A DNA stretch of 64,000 nt from Erythrobacter sp047872805 (GCF_047872805.1 NZ_JBLQUK010000001.1:62001-126000), one strand, 5' to 3'. Shown: positions 7,344 to 16,981, counted from the first letter of the stretch. A program made the numbers and translations. The notes: generated from the sequence alone by a model not told the origin.

Positions 7344-8620
7344 TCGTCCACCCGTTCGATATCCGCGCCCACCAACTGAAGTTTTTCCTCCAGCCGTTCA
7401 TAGCCGCGATCAAGGTGATAGATGCGCCGCACCTGCGTTTCTCCTTCGGCAGCCAAAGCTGCGATCACCAGGCTCATCGAAGCGCGCAGATCGGTCGCCA
7501 TCACCTCTGCGCCGGTCAGCGTCTCGACACCCTTGACGATGGCGGTGCGCCCTTCGGTGGTGATGTCGGCCCCCATGCGGGTCAGTTCGGGGACATGCAT
7601 GAAACGGTTTTCAAAGATCGTCTCTTTCAGCACACTCGCCCCGCTGGCTTTGCACAGCAAGGCCATCAATTGCGCCTGCATATCGGTGGCCAGCCCCGGA
7701 TAGGGGGCGGTGGTCAGATCCGCCGGTTTCAAAGCGCCATCGGCAGCCACGCGCATCCCCTTGGCATCTTCCTCCACATGGACCCCGATAGCGCGCAAGG
7801 CGGCGGTCGTGGCCTGCATATCGGCGGCCTTCGCCCCTTCGAGCCGCACATCCCCGCCGGTGATCGCCGCGGCGCAGGCATAGGAACCGGCCTCGATCCG
7901 GTCGGGCATGACGCGGTAGGTTGCACCGTGGAGACGCCGGACGCCGTGGATTGTCAGTTCGGACGAGCCGATGCCTTCGATCTCTGCGCCCATCGCAGTC
8001 AATAGGTTGCAAAGATCGACAATCTCGGGCTCTCGCGCGGCCCCTCGGAGGCGGCAGGTGCCGTTGGCGAGCACCGCCGCCATCAGCGCGTTTTCGGTTG
8101 CGCCGACCGATACGACCGGAAAGTCGAAATCGCCGCCGGGCAATCCGCCATCGGGCTGCATGGCTTTGACGTAACCCTGCGCAAGTTCGATCTCTGCGCC
8201 GAACGCTTCGAGCGCTTTGAGATGCAGGTCGATCGGGCGGTTGCCGATGGCACAGCCGCCGGGCATCGACACGGTCGCCTCTCCGCTGCGCGCCAGCATC
8301 GGGCCAAGCACCAGGATCGAGGCGCGCATCTTGCGCACCAGATCATAAGGCGCGACATTCGATGTGATGCGCGTCGCCTCCAGCCGCATGGTGCGCCCGA
8401 AATCCTCTGGCCGGGTTCCCTGAACCGCGGTCGTCACGCCGAACTGGTTCATCAGATGCTGAAAACCGTCAATATCCGCCAGCCGGGGCAGATTGCGCAA
8501 AGTCACAGGCTCATCGGTCAAAAGCGCGCAGGGGATCAGCGTCAATGCCGCGTTCTTCGCCCCGGAAATTGGGATGGTGCCCGACAGCCTGTGGCCGCCG
8601 CGAATAATCAGTTTGTCCAT
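7340..8620 (-). CDS. murA: UDP-N-acetylglucosamine 1-carboxyvinyltransferase
   Basis: Cytosolic enzyme of the first committed step of peptidoglycan synthesis, transferring enolpyruvyl from PEP to UDP-GlcNAc; the target of fosfomycin. It is 426 residues from ATG 8618-8620, close to the usual 419. The N-terminus MDKLIIRGGHRLSG and the KNA motif (residues 22-24) are canonical. The PEP-binding loop carries the catalytic Cys (about 123) in GGCAIGNRP, so the enzyme should be fosfomycin-sensitive in principle. The frame is open to 8767, but those residues do not match the family. It diverges from galU across 146 bases. Confidence 0.97.
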   Translation of the reverse strand: MDKLIIRGGHRLSGTIPISGAKNAALTLIPCALLTDEPVTLRNLPRLADIDGFQHLMNQFGVTTAVQGTRPEDFGRTMRLEATRITSNVAPYDLVRKMRASILVLGPMLARSGEATVSMPGGCAIGNRPIDLHLKALEAFGAEIELAQGYVKAMQPDGGLPGGDFDFPVVSVGATENALMAAVLANGTCRLRGAAREPEIVDLCNLLTAMGAEIEGIGSSELTIHGVRRLHGATYRVMPDRIEAGSYACAAAITGGDVRLEGAKAADMQATTAALRAIGVHVEEDAKGMRVAADGALKPADLTTAPYPGLATDMQAQLMALLCKASGASVLKETIFENRFMHVPELTRMGADITTEGRTAIVKGVETLTGAEVMATDLRASMSLVIAALAAEGETQVRRIYHLDRGYERLEEKLQLVGADIERVDD

Positions 8621-8766
8621 GGCCCAATGCCTTAGCGAAAGATCGCAGGCGTGCAAATTGCGCATCATGGTGCAGGCCGGCAATCGGGTCATTGACCTCG
8701 CAGGTTCGGCACGGCACGGGAATTCCCATAACGGAACCATGGCGCAACCCAAAGAGGCCCGGTGCA

Positions 8767-9645
8767 ATGAAACAAAAGCCGATCAAGAAAGCCGTTTTTC
8801 CCGTCGCCGGACTAGGCACAAGGTTCCTGCCCGCGACCAAGGCCATTCCCAAGGAATTGCTGCCAATCGTCGACCGACCATTGATCCAATATGCGGTCGA
8901 TGAAGCGCGAGAGGCGGGGATTGAACAGATGATCTTTGTCACTGGGCGCGGCAAAACCGCCATCGTCGAACATTTCGACGTCGCTTACGAGCTTGAAGAC
9001 ACGATGAGCGAGCGCGGCAAGGACCTGTCGGTGCTCGATTCGAGCCGGTTCACGCCGGGCGACATCATCACCGTACGCCAGCAGGTGCCGATGGGGCTGG
9101 GCCATGCGATCTGGTGCGCGCGGGCGATTGTCGGGGATGAACCCTTCGCGATCTTCCTCCCCGACGAATTGATGGTCGGCAAGGCCGGCGGGACCGGATG
9201 CATGAAACAGATGGTCGATGCTTACGAAGAAGTCGGCGGCAACCTTATCAGCGTGCTCGAAGTGCCGTGGCAAGAGGTGTCGAGCTATGGGGTGATCGAC
9301 CCCGGCAAAGCCTCTGGCGCGCTGACCGAGGTCAAGGGGCTGGTCGAAAAGCCGCCCCGCGATCAGGCGCCATCGAACAAGATCATTTCGGGCCGCTATA
9401 TCCTCCAGCCCGAAGTGATGCGCACGCTGGAAACGCAGGGCAAAGGCGCAGGCGGGGAAATTCAGCTGACCGACGCCATGGCGCGAATGATCGGCACGCA
9501 GCCGTTCCACGCAGTGACCTTCGATGGGCACCGCTACGATTGCGGCAACAAGCTTGGGTTTGTCGAGGCCACGCTGGCGCTGGCATTGCAACGCGAGGAT
9601 ATGGGCGCCGAAGTGCGGGCAATGGCGCAGCGGCTGTTGGGCTGA
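8767..9645 (+). CDS. galU: UTP-glucose-1-phosphate uridylyltransferase
   Basis: Makes UDP-glucose from UTP and glucose-1-phosphate, feeding exopolysaccharide, LPS and glycolipid synthesis. The 292-residue sequence begins KKAVFPVAGLGTRFLPATKAIPKELL, the nucleotide-binding signature with its catalytic Arg and Lys. Family segments VDRPLIQYAVDEA, GLGHAIWCAR and FLPDELMV follow. ATG 8767 is preceded by AAAGAGG. The frame extends upstream to 8692 without family similarity. It is convergent with the flotillin operon; a GC-rich inverted repeat around 9676-9713 between them lacks a T-run and may only help termination. Confidence 0.95.
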   Translation: MKQKPIKKAVFPVAGLGTRFLPATKAIPKELLPIVDRPLIQYAVDEAREAGIEQMIFVTGRGKTAIVEHFDVAYELEDTMSERGKDLSVLDSSRFTPGDIITVRQQVPMGLGHAIWCARAIVGDEPFAIFLPDELMVGKAGGTGCMKQMVDAYEEVGGNLISVLEVPWQEVSSYGVIDPGKASGALTEVKGLVEKPPRDQAPSNKIISGRYILQPEVMRTLETQGKGAGGEIQLTDAMARMIGTQPFHAVTFDGHRYDCGNKLGFVEATLALALQREDMGAEVRAMAQRLLG

Positions 9646-9731
9646 GGCGGCTGCTCGGCTCAGCGGCCAGACGATAAACCCGCCGGGCCGGATAATTGGC
9701 ACGGCGGGATTTCACTGGCATCGAAGTCGGC

Positions 9732-11483
9732 TCAGTCGTCCTTTTCGTCAAACGACAGATCAGAATTGACCGGGCCCGGATCTTTCTCCGGGTCCAGCGC
9801 CGCCGCCTGGACCAAAGTGCCGAGCGAGGAGCCGTCGAGCCCCAGTTCTTTCATCAACCCGTCGAGCACCGGGGCCTGCGCGCGATAGGCGAGCGCGGCT
9901 GACACCGCATCGCTGGCGAGGTTGCCAGCGCCACCTCTGCCGCCCGCACCGCCGGAACCATTGCCGCCTGAACCGCCGCCATTGGTAAGCCCGTCGACCT
10001 GCACGATCTTGATCGAATCGATTGCCTCCATCGGCTTCGCGCTTTCGCGGATGACTTCGGGCAGGACCTTGAGCAGCGCCAGCTTGGTTTGCAGGCCGAT
10101 CTGATCCATCGACAGGATATTGGCTGCCTCGTTAACCGCCTTTTGACCTGCGGCTTCGACTTCGAAACGGACGCGGTCGGCTTCGGCGCGGAGGATTTCC
10201 GCGTCGGCCTGGCCCTTGGCGTCCAGCCTGGTCGCCTCGGCGCGGTTGGTGGCGGCATCCTTTTCGGCTTCGGCTTCGACCTTGACCTGAATGGCGTCGC
10301 GTTCGGCCTGTTTGGCGGCCTCGATCAGTTCGATTTTTTTCTGGCGTTCGGCAATCTCGCTTTCGCGCGCAGTGGCAACTCGTTCCTCTGCCTCGACCGC
10401 CTTGGCGCGGGCATCATCGGCCTCGGCCTTGGCTTGGCTTTCCTCGCGGCTCTTGTTCTGCACCGCGATCTGTTGTTCCTGCCGAGCGATTTCGAGCGCG
10501 CGCTGCTGATCGATGCGCGCTTCCTCGACCAGTCTGTCGGCTTCGATCTGCTGCGAATCGACCTGCTTCTTGGCCTCAATCCGGGCGGCATCGGCTTCGC
10601 GGGTCCGCTCCGCCTGTTCGCGGGCGATTTCAGCGGATTGCTTGGCCCGCCGCATTTCGACTTCGCGTTCCTGTTCGAGTCGCGCAAATTCATTGTCGCG
10701 CCCGATTTCGAAGCTGCGCTGGTCGGCTTCGAGGTTCTTGGTCTCCATCTGGACGCGCGTATCCTGTTCGATATCGTTGCGCAGTTTCTTGCGCGCTTCG
10801 ATTTGCTCCGTCAGCTTGGTCAGACCTTCGGCGTCGAAAGCGTTGTTGGCGTTGAAGTGTTCGATGCTCGTCTGATCCAGCCCGGTGAGCGAAACCGATT
10901 CCAATTCCAGTCCGTTCATCGCCAGGTCGTTGGAGGAAACCTGCTGCACTTTCTGCACGAAATCGGCGCGCTGTTCGTGCAACTCGTTCATGGTCATCCC
11001 CGCCGCGACCGATCGCAACGCATCAACGAACTTGCCTTCGACCAGATCCTTCAGCAGTTCGGGCTGCATGGTGCGCTGACCCAGCGTTTGCGCGGCCATC
11101 GCGATCGCTGTCGCATCAGGACGGACGCGGACATAGAATTCGGCCTTCACGTCAATCCTGAGCCGATCGAGCGTGATCAACGCCTCACCATCGCGGCGCA
11201 CCACCGACAGCACCAGCGTGTTCATGTTGACCGGCATCGCCTCGTGGAACACCGGGAACACCAGCGCGCCGCCGTTCATCACCACCTTTTCGCCGCCCAT
11301 GCCGGTGCGCACGAAGGCGGTTTCCTTGGTCGCTCGGCGGTACATCCTGATGAAGACCACCAGCATGATGATGACGAGGAGAGGGATTCCAACTCCCCCA
11401 ATGATCGCTCCGTAAGAAATCAAATCTCCGGACGAGCTCAAAACGTCCGTCGCCCCCGAACCGTCGGTTGTGGTCAAAGCCAT
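9732..11483 (-). CDS. yqiK: Flotillin-family protein (YqiK-like)
   Basis: A 583-residue bacterial flotillin: a scaffold protein of the inner membrane associated with membrane-domain organisation. A membrane helix lies at residues 22-45 (LISYGAIIGGVGIPLLVII...). An SPFH/band-7 region follows to about 240 (FVRTGMGGEKVVMNGG..., AAQTLGQRT). A long Glu/Ala/Arg-rich coiled coil runs from about 240 to 470. The flotillin C-terminal region ends in a Gly-rich linker and an acidic tail. The ribosome site AAAGGGGAA precedes the ATG. It is 12 bases downstream of the yqiJ-like gene, the standard NfeD/flotillin pairing. The coiled coil makes long spurious frames on the other strand. Confidence 0.93.
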   Translation of the reverse strand: MALTTTDGSGATDVLSSSGDLISYGAIIGGVGIPLLVIIMLVVFIRMYRRATKETAFVRTGMGGEKVVMNGGALVFPVFHEAMPVNMNTLVLSVVRRDGEALITLDRLRIDVKAEFYVRVRPDATAIAMAAQTLGQRTMQPELLKDLVEGKFVDALRSVAAGMTMNELHEQRADFVQKVQQVSSNDLAMNGLELESVSLTGLDQTSIEHFNANNAFDAEGLTKLTEQIEARKKLRNDIEQDTRVQMETKNLEADQRSFEIGRDNEFARLEQEREVEMRRAKQSAEIAREQAERTREADAARIEAKKQVDSQQIEADRLVEEARIDQQRALEIARQEQQIAVQNKSREESQAKAEADDARAKAVEAEERVATARESEIAERQKKIELIEAAKQAERDAIQVKVEAEAEKDAATNRAEATRLDAKGQADAEILRAEADRVRFEVEAAGQKAVNEAANILSMDQIGLQTKLALLKVLPEVIRESAKPMEAIDSIKIVQVDGLTNGGGSGGNGSGGAGGRGGAGNLASDAVSAALAYRAQAPVLDGLMKELGLDGSSLGTLVQAAALDPEKDPGPVNSDLSFDEKDD

Positions 11484-11495
11484 GTGCGTTCCCCT

Positions 11496-12125
11496 TTAAG
11501 TGCCAAGCCCGAGCAGCGGGCTTTCATATCTGACGCCGAAAAAGGTCTGACCTTCGCGGCGCACCAACAGGACAGTGTCGCCTGCGTTCAATTCGATGGT
11601 GGTGTCGTGCGGTTCGACCATGACGAAATGCGATTGACCGTGCCCGTCGATGACCTTGGCGCGCGCGGGCGAACCGGCGCGCGCGGTGCCGATCTGAATC
11701 TCGGCGTCGCGCCGCACAAGGTCGTCAATATCGATGGCGGTGGTCTCGTCCTTGGGCAGGATCGCAGCCAGAGGCCGCATCGCGATGCTGTTGAGCGGCA
11801 GCGCAGCGGCGCCCGCCGCCAGCGCGGCCCATCCGGCAGAAAGCGGCGCGCCCAACAGGCCGGTCAGGACCGCCTGCCCGATCACGCCTGTCGTGCCAAA
11901 CACGAACAACAGCGCCGCCAGCCAGATCAGCAGCGGCACCCGGCCCAGCCCCAGCAGCGTGGCCAGCGCCTCGCCAAACCCGCCCATCTCCAGCCCATCG
12001 GGCGCATCAAAATCGCCCTCAGCCTCAATCGCTTCGGACGCGCCGGTGAGTTGCAACACGGCTATCACCGCAAGCGCCCCAAACGCGATCAGAAACGGCA
12101 AGTTGTGCGGCGCAAGCAAGTTCAT
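11496..12125 (-). CDS. yqiJ: YqiJ/NfeD-like membrane protein with OB-fold
   Basis: A 209-residue partner of flotillin. There are three hydrophobic segments: residues 8-28, about 62-84, and about 88-112. A soluble C-terminal domain from about 125 fits an OB-fold (RDAEIQIGTARAG... GDTVLLVRREG), the NfeD-like part. It begins the two-gene operon with yqiK. NfeD-type proteins assist flotillin assembly; the physiological role in this group is unclear. The start has no strong ribosome site, so a nearby alternative is possible. Confidence 0.85.
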   Translation of the reverse strand: MNLLAPHNLPFLIAFGALAVIAVLQLTGASEAIEAEGDFDAPDGLEMGGFGEALATLLGLGRVPLLIWLAALLFVFGTTGVIGQAVLTGLLGAPLSAGWAALAAGAAALPLNSIAMRPLAAILPKDETTAIDIDDLVRRDAEIQIGTARAGSPARAKVIDGHGQSHFVMVEPHDTTIELNAGDTVLLVRREGQTFFGVRYESPLLGLGT

Positions 12126-12241
12126 GCCGTCAGCCCCGCTGGTTCCAGGCGATTGATAAATTCCACGCCTTCAAAACTAGGGCAAAAGCGGCAAAAACAA
12201 TAGCGGAAACGGACTAATCAAATCCGATTTTTGGCGACCAA

Positions 12242-13534
12242 TCATGCCGGTGTCATTTTGAGCGGCAGTGTTTTCAGGCCGCCGACAAATGTGCTTGTCG
12301 CGCGTTTGGCCTTTCCAGAAAGCTCGACGGCATCAATCCGGTCAAGCACGGCCTCAAACAGAATCCGCATCTCCAGCCGCGCCAGATGCAGGCCGAGGCA
12401 CTGATGCGCGCCCGCCCCAAACGCCAGGTGCCGGTTGGGCGAACGCGCGGCGTCGAATCGGCGCGGGTCTGGGAATTGCGCCGGATCGTGGTTGGCCGCG
12501 ACATAATTCATCATCAGCCAGTCGCCGGCTTTCACCTGCTGCCCGCCCAATTCGACATCATGAGCTGCGGTGCGCATGAAGTGCTGCACCGGGCTGGTCC
12601 ATCGGATTGCTTCCTCGACGATACCGGGCAACAGTGAACGGTCGGCTTTGACCCGCGCCCATTGCTCCGGGTCGCTCGCCAGCGCCTGCATCGCGCCTGC
12701 TGTGCTGGCCGAGGTCGTGTCATGCCCGGCGGTGGCGACGATGATGTAATATCCCGCCATGTCGCGCGGAGGCAGTGGCTGGCCATCAACCAGAGCATTG
12801 GCGATCACGCTGGCCACATCTTCTGTCGGATTGGCGCGGCGTTCTTCGGCAAGCGCGGCGAAGTAATCTTCGAAGCTTTTGACCGCACCCGCGACCAATT
12901 GCACCACCTGTTCGGGGGTCATCTGGTCGAGCCCGGTGCCCGACAGATCCTTGTCCTGCCCACCGAACAATTGCTGGGTGAGCATCTGCATGCGCGGCTC
13001 GTCGGTTTCGGGCACGCCCAGGATCTGCATCACGACCCGCAGCGGATAAGGTCCGGCCACTTCTTTCACGAAATCCAGTTCCGGCCCTGCTGCAATCATC
13101 CGGTCTATGGTCTGCTGCGCCAGGTTGCGGATTTCCGCCTCTATCCGCCCAAGGTTACGCGGCATGAACCAGTCCTGCGTCAGCTTGCGGTATTTCGGGT
13201 GGATTGGCGCGTCAAACACCACCAGCGAATCGACCAACATGTTCGATCCGGTCGCCGCGCGGGAAAACTCTATCGCCTGATTGAAAGAGAACACCACAGG
13301 ACGCGGATTGTTGAGGAACGTCGCATTATCCTTCGAAATGCGCATCACGTCATCGTAGCTGGTGACGAGCCAGAAGGGATCGAACAGACCGGGCATATCG
13401 GGCTGCACCTTCACCACCGGAGTAGCGGCGCGAATGTGGTCAAACGTGTCGAGCAGCCCGTTCCACTCGGCATAAGCGTGCGGATCGATCACCGCCCGCG
13501 CAAGATCGCCGGACAATACGGTGTCGCCGCTCAT
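12242..13534 (-). CDS. Cytochrome P450, CYP108-like
   Basis: A soluble bacterial P450 of 430 residues. The I-helix oxygen-binding motif is AGHDTT, the K-helix ExxR is EAIR (followed by WTSP), and the haem-ligand Cys at about residue 379 sits in FGAGAHQCLG. Several segments (DSLVVFDAPIHPKYR, LGVPETDEPRM, FMRTA, FVGGLK) resemble P450terp, CYP108A1, by memory. That suggests a terpenoid or hydrocarbon substrate, but the substrate cannot be read from sequence. Its start overlaps the stop of the upstream acyl-CoA ligase by 4 bases (ATGA), so the two are translationally coupled. No ferredoxin or reductase gene is adjacent. Confidence 0.92.
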   Translation of the reverse strand: MSGDTVLSGDLARAVIDPHAYAEWNGLLDTFDHIRAATPVVKVQPDMPGLFDPFWLVTSYDDVMRISKDNATFLNNPRPVVFSFNQAIEFSRAATGSNMLVDSLVVFDAPIHPKYRKLTQDWFMPRNLGRIEAEIRNLAQQTIDRMIAAGPELDFVKEVAGPYPLRVVMQILGVPETDEPRMQMLTQQLFGGQDKDLSGTGLDQMTPEQVVQLVAGAVKSFEDYFAALAEERRANPTEDVASVIANALVDGQPLPPRDMAGYYIIVATAGHDTTSASTAGAMQALASDPEQWARVKADRSLLPGIVEEAIRWTSPVQHFMRTAAHDVELGGQQVKAGDWLMMNYVAANHDPAQFPDPRRFDAARSPNRHLAFGAGAHQCLGLHLARLEMRILFEAVLDRIDAVELSGKAKRATSTFVGGLKTLPLKMTPA

Positions 13535-15078
13535 GCGGCGTCAGCTTTCGCCTTTGCCGCAAATTCATCGCGCAATTCGCGCTTGTAGAGTTTGCCATTG
13601 GCCTCGCGCGGCAATTCCGGGCGGAAATCGAACAGCTTGGGCATCTTTATCTTTGAAAGGCGCGGCGCAAGGAATTCGCGCAATTCCGCTTCAAAGGCTT
13701 CGCCTGCATCCGCCATGTCGATGGGCTGCACCACCGCGACGACCTTTTCGCCCAGATCGGGACATGGTGCACCGATTACGGCAGCATCCATCACTTTATC
13801 ATGAGTAATCAGCAGGTTTTCGATCTCCTGCGGATATATATTCACCCCGCCCGAGATGATCATGTGGCTCTTGCGGTCGGTCAGGAACAGAAAGCCATCG
13901 GCATCGACATGCCCAATATCGCCCAACGTCATCCATCCTTTGGGATGCATGGCCTCAGCGGTCTTGTCAGGGTCGTTATGATAGGTCGGCAGCAGCGCAT
14001 TCTCGAAATAGATCAGGCCGTCCTCGCCCGCTGCAACCTCTTCGCCATCGGGGCCGCAGACATGCACCGTGCCATAGATCGCCCGCCCCACAGAGCCGGG
14101 GTGGGCGAGCCAGTCTTGTGACCCGATCATGGTCATGCCGATGCCTTCGCTTCCGGCGTAATATTCATTCACGATCGGGCCCCACCATTCGATCATCTCG
14201 CGCTTGATCGGGACCGGGCAGGGGGCTGCGGCATGCAGCGCACGCTGATGGCTCGACAGATCATATTTGCTGCGGATCGCCGGATCGAGTTTGAGAAAGC
14301 GCACGAAATGCGTCGGCACCCACTGGCTGTCAGTGATCTTGTAAGTCGCGATCGCCTGAAGCGCGGCTTCGGGTTCGAATTTTTCCATCACCACCAGAGT
14401 GGCCCCAAGCCGCTGCGCTGCCCCGCACCAGGCGAGCGGAGCGGCGTGGTAAAGCGGGGCGGGCGACAGATAGATCATCGAACCGTCGGCCGGCATCCCG
14501 GCCCCCATAGTGGCCAGGCCGATGAACGGGATGACCGCCTGAGGATCGGGATTTTCGGGCGGCGCAGGGCGAATCCCCTTGGGCCGCCCGGTCGTGCCCG
14601 AACTGTAGAGCATGATCGCCCCGGCGCGTTGATCCGCAATCGGATGCGCGGGATGGCTGATCAGCGCAGCGTTGAAATCAGCCTCACCCCCGCCATCGGT
14701 GATCAGCACTTCGAGATCCGGGCAATGGGCGCGTATATCCGGCATGATATGGGCAAACGCCGGTGACGTTATCAGCAGCCTCGCACCGCTGTCCCGCAGG
14801 ATATAGGTGATTTCCGGCGCGGTCAGCCGGGTCGAGATGGGCACCAGCAAAGTGCCAGCCCGCTGCGATCCCCAAACCAGAGTGAAATATTCGATGCGGT
14901 TTTCCAGCAGCACCGCAAAGGCATCGTCAGCCGCCAATCCGCGTCCGCGCAGCAATTGCGCAAAGCGGTTCGCGGCCCCATCCATTTCCCGGTAAGTCAT
15001 CTGCTTACCGCTGGCCGCCATGATGACAGCAGGGTGATCGGGACGGTTCGCGGCATGCGCGATTGGGTGCAGGCTCAT
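13531..15078 (-). CDS. AMP-forming acyl-CoA ligase
   Basis: A 515-residue adenylate-forming enzyme that activates a carboxylic acid as acyl-AMP and then acyl-CoA. The P-loop is YSSGTTGRPKG at about 157-167. The A5 motif is YYAGSEG, the A7/A8 hinge GWMTLGDIGH ... DRKSHMIISGGVNIYP, and the A10 Lys lies in REANGKLYKR. The family and the C-terminal lid are complete. The ribosome site AACGGAGAG precedes the ATG. It is the first gene of an operon with the CYP108-like P450, which suggests the ligase activates an acid from the same catabolic route. The exact acid is unknown. Confidence 0.9.
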   Translation of the reverse strand: MSLHPIAHAANRPDHPAVIMAASGKQMTYREMDGAANRFAQLLRGRGLAADDAFAVLLENRIEYFTLVWGSQRAGTLLVPISTRLTAPEITYILRDSGARLLITSPAFAHIMPDIRAHCPDLEVLITDGGGEADFNAALISHPAHPIADQRAGAIMLYSSGTTGRPKGIRPAPPENPDPQAVIPFIGLATMGAGMPADGSMIYLSPAPLYHAAPLAWCGAAQRLGATLVVMEKFEPEAALQAIATYKITDSQWVPTHFVRFLKLDPAIRSKYDLSSHQRALHAAAPCPVPIKREMIEWWGPIVNEYYAGSEGIGMTMIGSQDWLAHPGSVGRAIYGTVHVCGPDGEEVAAGEDGLIYFENALLPTYHNDPDKTAEAMHPKGWMTLGDIGHVDADGFLFLTDRKSHMIISGGVNIYPQEIENLLITHDKVMDAAVIGAPCPDLGEKVVAVVQPIDMADAGEAFEAELREFLAPRLSKIKMPKLFDFRPELPREANGKLYKRELRDEFAAKAKADAA

Positions 15079-15229
15079 GGTTCTCTCCGTTTCAGGAGCC
15101 GCGCCTGACCCCCCGAACCGGGAAGCGGGCTACCCCTGCTATCTCTCGCACGCAAAGCTAGCGCAGCGCGGCCATCACTCAAGCGAAAATGACTAGGAGA
15201 TCGCATTGCTGCGCGAACCGCGCAGGCGC

Positions 15230-15258
15230 AAAAAAAGGCGGCGGGTAAACCCGCCGCC
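15230..15258 (-). terminator. Rho-independent terminator after the M23 peptidase gene
   Basis: Read on the minus strand, a 9-base-pair GC stem GGCGGCGGG/CCCGCCGCC with a 4-base loop is followed by seven T. It lies about 90 bases beyond the M23 peptidase stop codon (15347), facing the right way for that gene and ending before the acyl-CoA ligase promoter region. Confidence 0.9.
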
Positions 15259-15346
15259 CAGACTCGGACACCCTCTCCAATGTCCGACCCGCTTCCAGGC
15301 GGGTAACTCGGCACCCGCAAATGCGGGTCAAAAATTCAGAAGCAGC

Positions 15347-16093
15347 TTACGGACCGCCTGCGGCACCGGCCCTGCGGCGTCCGGGGAGCAAATCAGCACT
15401 GCTGGTTGCCATCCGGGCATGCTCTTCGCTTTCCAGCATATAGGGAATCGGATTTACTGCAAGCCCATCAACGCGGACCTCATAATGGAGGTGCGGGCCG
15501 GTTGAGCGGCCGGTCGAACCGACATAGCCAATAATGTCACCTTTGTGGACGCGTTCACCGGCGGCGACGGCAAGCCGCGAAAGATGCGCATAGCGGGTTT
15601 CCAGATCGGCACCGTGATCAAGGCTGATGTAAAGGCCGTAGCTTGAAAACCAATCGGCGCGGCCCACGATTCCGTCGGCAGTTGCATAGACCGGAGTGCC
15701 CATCGGCGCAGCAAGATCGACGCCATTATGGCGGCGGCGCTGGCGCAGAACCGGATGGTCGCGCATGCCATATCCGCTGCTCATCCGCGCACCATCAAGC
15801 GGCATCCGCGAAGGAATCGAGATCGTCGAGGGTTCAAGGATAGCAGGAACAGTGCCCGAAGGCTGAGGAGCGGCGCTGTCCAATGCAGACCAGCGCGCAA
15901 ACAATTCACGAAACCGCACATCGCCTGTTTCCAGCTCGTTTTCCTGCACATCACGAACGGGTTCGGCAATGTCGGCGCTGGTGGCGGAATTGGCAGAAGC
16001 ATTGGCAGATGCCGGGCTTGCTGCGATCACAGCCGCCGCAGCGCATATAGCGGCGGCAAGCTTGGAAATGGGACGCCGTTTAAGCGTATTCAT
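15347..16093 (-). CDS. M23/LytM-family peptidase, exported
   Basis: A 248-residue periplasmic protein with a peptidoglycan endopeptidase domain. Residues 1-32 form a signal peptide with likely cleavage after ASPASANA. The LytM domain spans about 100-225. It starts at MSSGYGMR, with zinc ligands His and Asp in HNGVDLA and the HLHYEV motif plus the preceding His in RYAHLS, so the active site looks intact. M23 proteins cut peptide cross-links, or activate amidases when degenerate; this one should be catalytic. It lies 96 bases after the DUF455 gene and may be the last gene of the glnE operon, with a strong terminator downstream. Confidence 0.93.
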   Translation of the reverse strand: MNTLKRRPISKLAAAICAAAAVIAASPASANASANSATSADIAEPVRDVQENELETGDVRFRELFARWSALDSAAPQPSGTVPAILEPSTISIPSRMPLDGARMSSGYGMRDHPVLRQRRRHNGVDLAAPMGTPVYATADGIVGRADWFSSYGLYISLDHGADLETRYAHLSRLAVAAGERVHKGDIIGYVGSTGRSTGPHLHYEVRVDGLAVNPIPYMLESEEHARMATSSADLLPGRRRAGAAGGP

Positions 16094-16189
16094 ACTGACC
16101 CGGTCCTGTCCGGCGGCAAGCGCCTTACTTGGTTCAACAGGGCTCTGACGTCCCTCTTCGTTACAGACAGGGGTTATCGCTGCGATTCG

Positions 16190-16981
16190 TTAAACCGCAA
16201 CATCTTCATAAAAGTCCCGCGATAGACCGGCTGCAAGACGCGCTGAGTTGTTAAATGGCGGCTTAACCGGGCCTCTGAAATGCGTGCGAACCAAGGATTT
16301 CCAGAAGATTTCGGGAATCTCCCCGCGCGCCTTGGCAAGCTTTACAAAATGCTTGGTGCCGAATCCGACATGACGAATCTCGTCGTCAAGAATGCGTTCG
16401 AGGATTCTTGCGCCATGTTCATCGCCGGCTGCGCGGGCGCGGTCCAACGTGGCGGGGGTTACGTCGAGTCCGCGCGCCTCCAGCACCATCGGCACCACCG
16501 CAAGCCGGGCCGCAACGTCGCCGCGCGTATCATCCGCCGCCTCCCATAGGCCGCCATGCGCAGGGAGCGCCCCGTAATGGCTGCCGAGCCGCTCCAACTT
16601 GCGGGCGAGCAGCGCGAAATGCATCGCTTCATCGGCGGCGACGGCAAGGAAATCGGAGACAAATTCCGTCCCCATTTGCGCGCCGAAACGCCCGGCCATG
16701 TCGAGCGCCAGATCGATCGCCACAAATTCAATATGCGCCAGACTGTGCCAAAGTGCGATCCGCCCGCGCTCTGAACCGAACTTGCCGCGCCGGGGCATCT
16801 GGCTTGGGTCGAGCAATTCCGGGGCCTCGGGCCGCGCGGGCTCATCGGGCATCGCCACGTCAAATTCTTCCGCAAGTCGCCCCATGCGCCAGCGCCGCGC
16901 CACGTCGCGCGCGGCAAAGCATTTGGCGCGTGGGTCGCCGGTCAGCAGCGCGGCGCGGATGGCGGAAGCAGCGGTTTGCAT
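16190..16981 (-). CDS. DUF455 ferritin-like protein
   Basis: A 263-residue protein of the DUF455 ferritin-like family. Di-iron-type helices are visible: HSLAHIEFVAIDLALD (His and Glu), AADEAMHFALLARKL (ExxH), MVLEARGLDVTP, and ILDDEIRHVGFG (ExxH). The spacing matches a four-helix di-metal bundle. Members are annotated as possible oxygenases or tRNA-modification-type hydroxylases, but the reaction here is unknown. It follows bcp after 9 bases and is part of the glnE-bcp-DUF455 operon. Confidence 0.88.
   Translation of the reverse strand: MQTAASAIRAALLTGDPRAKCFAARDVARRWRMGRLAEEFDVAMPDEPARPEAPELLDPSQMPRRGKFGSERGRIALWHSLAHIEFVAIDLALDMAGRFGAQMGTEFVSDFLAVAADEAMHFALLARKLERLGSHYGALPAHGGLWEAADDTRGDVAARLAVVPMVLEARGLDVTPATLDRARAAGDEHGARILERILDDEIRHVGFGTKHFVKLAKARGEIPEIFWKSLVRTHFRGPVKPPFNNSARLAAGLSRDFYEDVAV

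Noticed and set aside
9672..9714. GC-rich inverted repeat between galU and yqiK as terminator
   Set aside because: The arms CCCGCCG/CGGCGGG pair, but the loop is long (about 16 bases or more) and there is no T-run on either side.
10089..12203. A 704-residue frame on the plus strand across the flotillin operon
   Set aside because: It is the antisense shadow of the flotillin coiled coil and yqiJ, produced by high GC and Glu/Ala-rich codons. It has no ribosome site, no domain, and it spans two genes with strong family matches.
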